From contig CAMBYR010000105.1 in NCBI GenBank assembly GCA_945872375.1, positions 1-7,225 of the forward strand: 7,225 nt of DNA. The letters run 5' to 3'. Positions within the stretch are counted from its first letter, which is position 1. The number at the start of each line of letters is the position of its first letter. The notes under the pieces are model-generated. The model saw only the letters and a list, made by a program, of their open reading frames with translations, was not told the origin of the DNA and searched no databases. The translations under genes were made by a program, and so were the position numbers. This document shows, one piece after another, positions 5,256-7,225 of the stretch. The DNA is from an uncultured Blautia sp. (GTDB lineage Bacteria > Bacillota > Clostridia > Lachnospirales > Lachnospiraceae).

Positions 5256-7007
5256 ATGGCATTTGACGGAATTACCATTGCCGCTATGGTACAGGAATTA
5301 AAAGAAAAGCTGGATGGCGGCAGAATCAATAAAATCGCTCAGCCGGAGGCCGACGAACTGATGGTCACAGCCAGAGGCACCGGCGGACAGTACCGGCTTC
5401 TGCTGTCTGCCAGCGCATCCCTTCCGCTGCTTTATCTTACATCCAAAAACAGGATCAGCCCTCTCACCGCTCCCAACTTCTGCATGCTTCTTCGCAAGCA
5501 CATCGGAAGTGCCAGAATCGCAGAGATCCGGCAGCCAGGCCTGGAACGTGCCGTAGAATTTCAGCTGGAACATCTCAACGAGCTGGGCGACCCCTGCAAA
5601 AAAATCCTGATCATGGAGCTGATGGGGAAACACAGCAATCTGATCTTCTGTGACGACAAACAAATGATCCTGGACAGCATCAAGCATGTTTCCTCCCATA
5701 TGAGCTCCGTGCGGGAGGTTCTTCCGGGACGCGATTATTTTCTTCCTCAGACCCAGGAAAAGCTGGATCCTCTTACTGTCACACAGGAAGAATTTTCTGA
5801 AAAGGTCTGCCGGAAGCCCTGCAATATTTCCAGGGCGATCTACACCTCCCTTACGGGATTAAGTCCTGTGATTGCCGAGGAGATCTGCTACCGTGCCTCC
5901 ATCGACGGAAGCGACGCGGCCCAGTCTCTTGATGACACGGCGATCCTTCATCTTTATCATACGTTTCTCCGTATGATGGAAGATGTAACGGCCTGTCGTT
6001 TTCAGCCGAACATTATCTACCGGGATGACGAGCCGGTAGAATACGCTGTTTTTCCGCTGACCCAGTTCGGTCCGGAATATCACACCGTATTTTTTGAAAG
6101 TGTTTCCGAAATGCTGGAAACTTACTATGCTTCCAGAGATCAGATCACCAGGATCCGTCAGAAATCCTCGGATCTTCGAAGAATCGTCCAGACAGCTCTG
6201 GAGCGAAACCGCAAAAAGCTGTTTCTTCAGGAAAAACAGATGAAGGATACGGAGAAAAAAGAAAAATACAGGATCTACGGAGAACTGATCAATACATACG
6301 GATACGGTGTGGAGGAAGGTGCGAAGTCTTTCCGGGCTCTGAATTACTATACCAATGAAGAAATCACGATTCCTCTGGACCCCACGATGAGTCCTTCCGA
6401 AAATTCCAAAAAATATTTTGACCGGTATGGAAAGCTGAAACGAACGGAAGAAGCCCTTACAGAGCAGATCGCAGATACGGAAAATGAAATTGAGCATCTG
6501 GAATCCATTTCCAACGCACTTGACATCGCCCTTGCGGAAAGCGATCTTTCCCAGATCAAGCAGGAGCTTACGGAATATGGTTACATTAAAAAGCATTATT
6601 CCGGCAAAAAAGGGCAGAAAATGCAGACAAAATCAAAACCGTTTCATTACATTTCCAGTGACGGCTATGATATTTATGTGGGAAAAAACAATTATCAGAA
6701 TGATGAGCTGACCTTTAAATTTGCATCCGGAAATGACTGGTGGTTCCATGCAAAGAAAATGGCAGGCTCCCATGTGGTGGTCAAATCCAAAGACGGAGAA
6801 ATGCCTGACCGCGTTTTTGAGGAAGCGGGACGGCTGGCTGCCTATTATTCCAAAGGACGAACAGCACCAAAGGTGGAAATCGATTATATTCAGAAAAAGC
6901 ATGTAAAAAAACCGGGCGGTGCAAAACCGGGCTTCGTCGTATATTATACCAACTACTCTCTCATGGCTTCTCCGGATATCACCGGATTAAAAGAAGCCGG
7001 GGAATGA
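5256..7007 (+). CDS. rqcH: RqcH, NFACT-family ribosome quality control factor (older name: fibronectin-binding protein)
   Basis: This 583-residue protein is close to B. subtilis RqcH (YloA, about 570). In B. subtilis RqcH binds stalled 50S subunits carrying peptidyl-tRNA, recruits tRNA-Ala and adds C-terminal alanine tails that mark the nascent chain for degradation. The NFACT-N domain opens with MAFDGITIAAMVQELKEKL and contains TAPNFCMLLRKHIG (71-84). A helix-hairpin-helix-like segment is at about 198-216 (LTGLSPVIAEEI). Charged coiled-coil stretches lie at about 299-345 and 390-448. The NFACT-R domain (about 461-575) has YDIYVGKNNYQNDELTFK and NDWWFHAKKMAGSHVVV. At the tRNA-binding DR position (D97-R98 in B. 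subtilis) this protein has E97-R98. The ATG at 5256 follows AAGGAG by nine bases. The older adhesin name is likely misleading, as there is no signal peptide or membrane segment. Confidence 0.94.
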   Translation: MAFDGITIAAMVQELKEKLDGGRINKIAQPEADELMVTARGTGGQYRLLLSASASLPLLYLTSKNRISPLTAPNFCMLLRKHIGSARIAEIRQPGLERAVEFQLEHLNELGDPCKKILIMELMGKHSNLIFCDDKQMILDSIKHVSSHMSSVREVLPGRDYFLPQTQEKLDPLTVTQEEFSEKVCRKPCNISRAIYTSLTGLSPVIAEEICYRASIDGSDAAQSLDDTAILHLYHTFLRMMEDVTACRFQPNIIYRDDEPVEYAVFPLTQFGPEYHTVFFESVSEMLETYYASRDQITRIRQKSSDLRRIVQTALERNRKKLFLQEKQMKDTEKKEKYRIYGELINTYGYGVEEGAKSFRALNYYTNEEITIPLDPTMSPSENSKKYFDRYGKLKRTEEALTEQIADTENEIEHLESISNALDIALAESDLSQIKQELTEYGYIKKHYSGKKGQKMQTKSKPFHYISSDGYDIYVGKNNYQNDELTFKFASGNDWWFHAKKMAGSHVVVKSKDGEMPDRVFEEAGRLAAYYSKGRTAPKVEIDYIQKKHVKKPGGAKPGFVVYYTNYSLMASPDITGLKEAGE

Positions 7008-7035
7008 TCCGGAATATCTGCAAAGGAGTTTATTC

Positions 7036-7225
7036 ATGAGTATTTTAAATGTGGAACATCTGACCCATGGCTTTGGCGACAGAGCTATTTTCAACGACGT
7101 TTCCTTTCGGCTTTTAAAAGGCGAACATATTGGCCTTGTGGGGGCCAACGGCGAAGGGAAATCCACGTTTTTGAACATTGTCACCGGGAAGCTGATGCCC
7201 GATGAAGGAAAGGTGGAATGGGCAA
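7036..7225 (+). CDS. ABC-F family ATPase, N-terminal fragment cut by window edge
   Basis: Sixty-three complete codons are visible. The protein starts MSILNVEHLTHGFGDRAIF and has the Walker A motif GANGEGKST (36-44), followed by GKLMPDEGKVEW. That arrangement, without a leader or membrane segment, is typical of the first nucleotide-binding domain of ABC-F proteins. These are soluble tandem ATPases that act on the ribosome in translation, stall rescue or antibiotic protection. Which subfamily this is (Uup-, YbiT- or EttA-like, or a resistance type) cannot be decided without the linker and second domain. AAAGGAG at 7022-7028 lies seven bases before the ATG. It begins 28 bases after rqcH with no terminator between, so the two are probably co-transcribed. 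Confidence 0.88.
   Translation, partial: MSILNVEHLTHGFGDRAIFNDVSFRLLKGEHIGLVGANGEGKSTFLNIVTGKLMPDEGKVEWA

Noticed and set aside
5158..5301. 47-codon frame starting at ATG 5158 in the rqcH leader and running into rqcH
   Set aside because: It has no ribosome binding site, starts about ten bases after the predicted transcript start, and overlaps the stem-loop and the rqcH start in another frame. Structure explains the region better than coding.
5859..6596. Minus-strand open frame of 245 codons opposite rqcH
   Set aside because: It lies wholly within the conserved RqcH frame, has a shadow-like composition, and no recognisable domain.

Overview
The window looks like chromosomal core sequence from a Gram-positive anaerobe of the class Clostridia, most likely a Lachnospiraceae-type genome. 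This is inferred from gene content and order, strong AGGAG-type ribosome binding sites and a moderate G+C content judged by eye. I see no insertion sequence, prophage, CRISPR array, tRNA or rRNA. Seven genes lie on the minus strand and two on the plus strand. They diverge from one intergenic control region at about 5001-5255.

Minus-strand operon, read right to left: yicC (endoribonuclease family), remA (DUF370 regulator), gmk (guanylate kinase), rpoZ (RNA polymerase omega), rimO (ribosomal protein S12 methylthiotransferase), pgsA (phosphatidylglycerophosphate synthase) and cinA (cut by the left edge). Genes overlap or are separated by fewer than 60 bases, and no intrinsic terminator interrupts them. 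The yicC-remA-gmk-rpoZ block matches the Bacillus subtilis yloC-remA-gmk-yloH order. Where B. subtilis continues with coaBC and priA, this genome has rimO-pgsA-cinA. Three of the gaps contain GC-rich hairpins without a U-tract.

Plus strand: rqcH (NFACT-family ribosome quality control factor) is followed after 28 bases by the start of an ABC-F ATPase gene that runs off the right edge. B. subtilis also has rqcH (yloA) close to yicC, but there it reads in the same direction.

The control region is the least ordinary part. Two good sigma-A-type promoters point away from each other and their -35 hexamers overlap by five bases. The rqcH transcript would begin with a compact nested RNA fold at 5151-5220 that I cannot assign to a known class. 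The yicC transcript carries a possible 17-codon upstream reading frame whose stop codon overlaps the yicC start codon. Other notable points are a 43-residue glutamate-rich tail on omega and a Glu-Arg pair where characterised RqcH has Asp-Arg.

As a set the genes serve transcription, GMP metabolism, RNA turnover, ribosome modification and rescue, and membrane lipid synthesis. I see no clearly new enzymatic system. The best candidates for something undescribed are regulatory: the rqcH leader and the yicC upstream frame.
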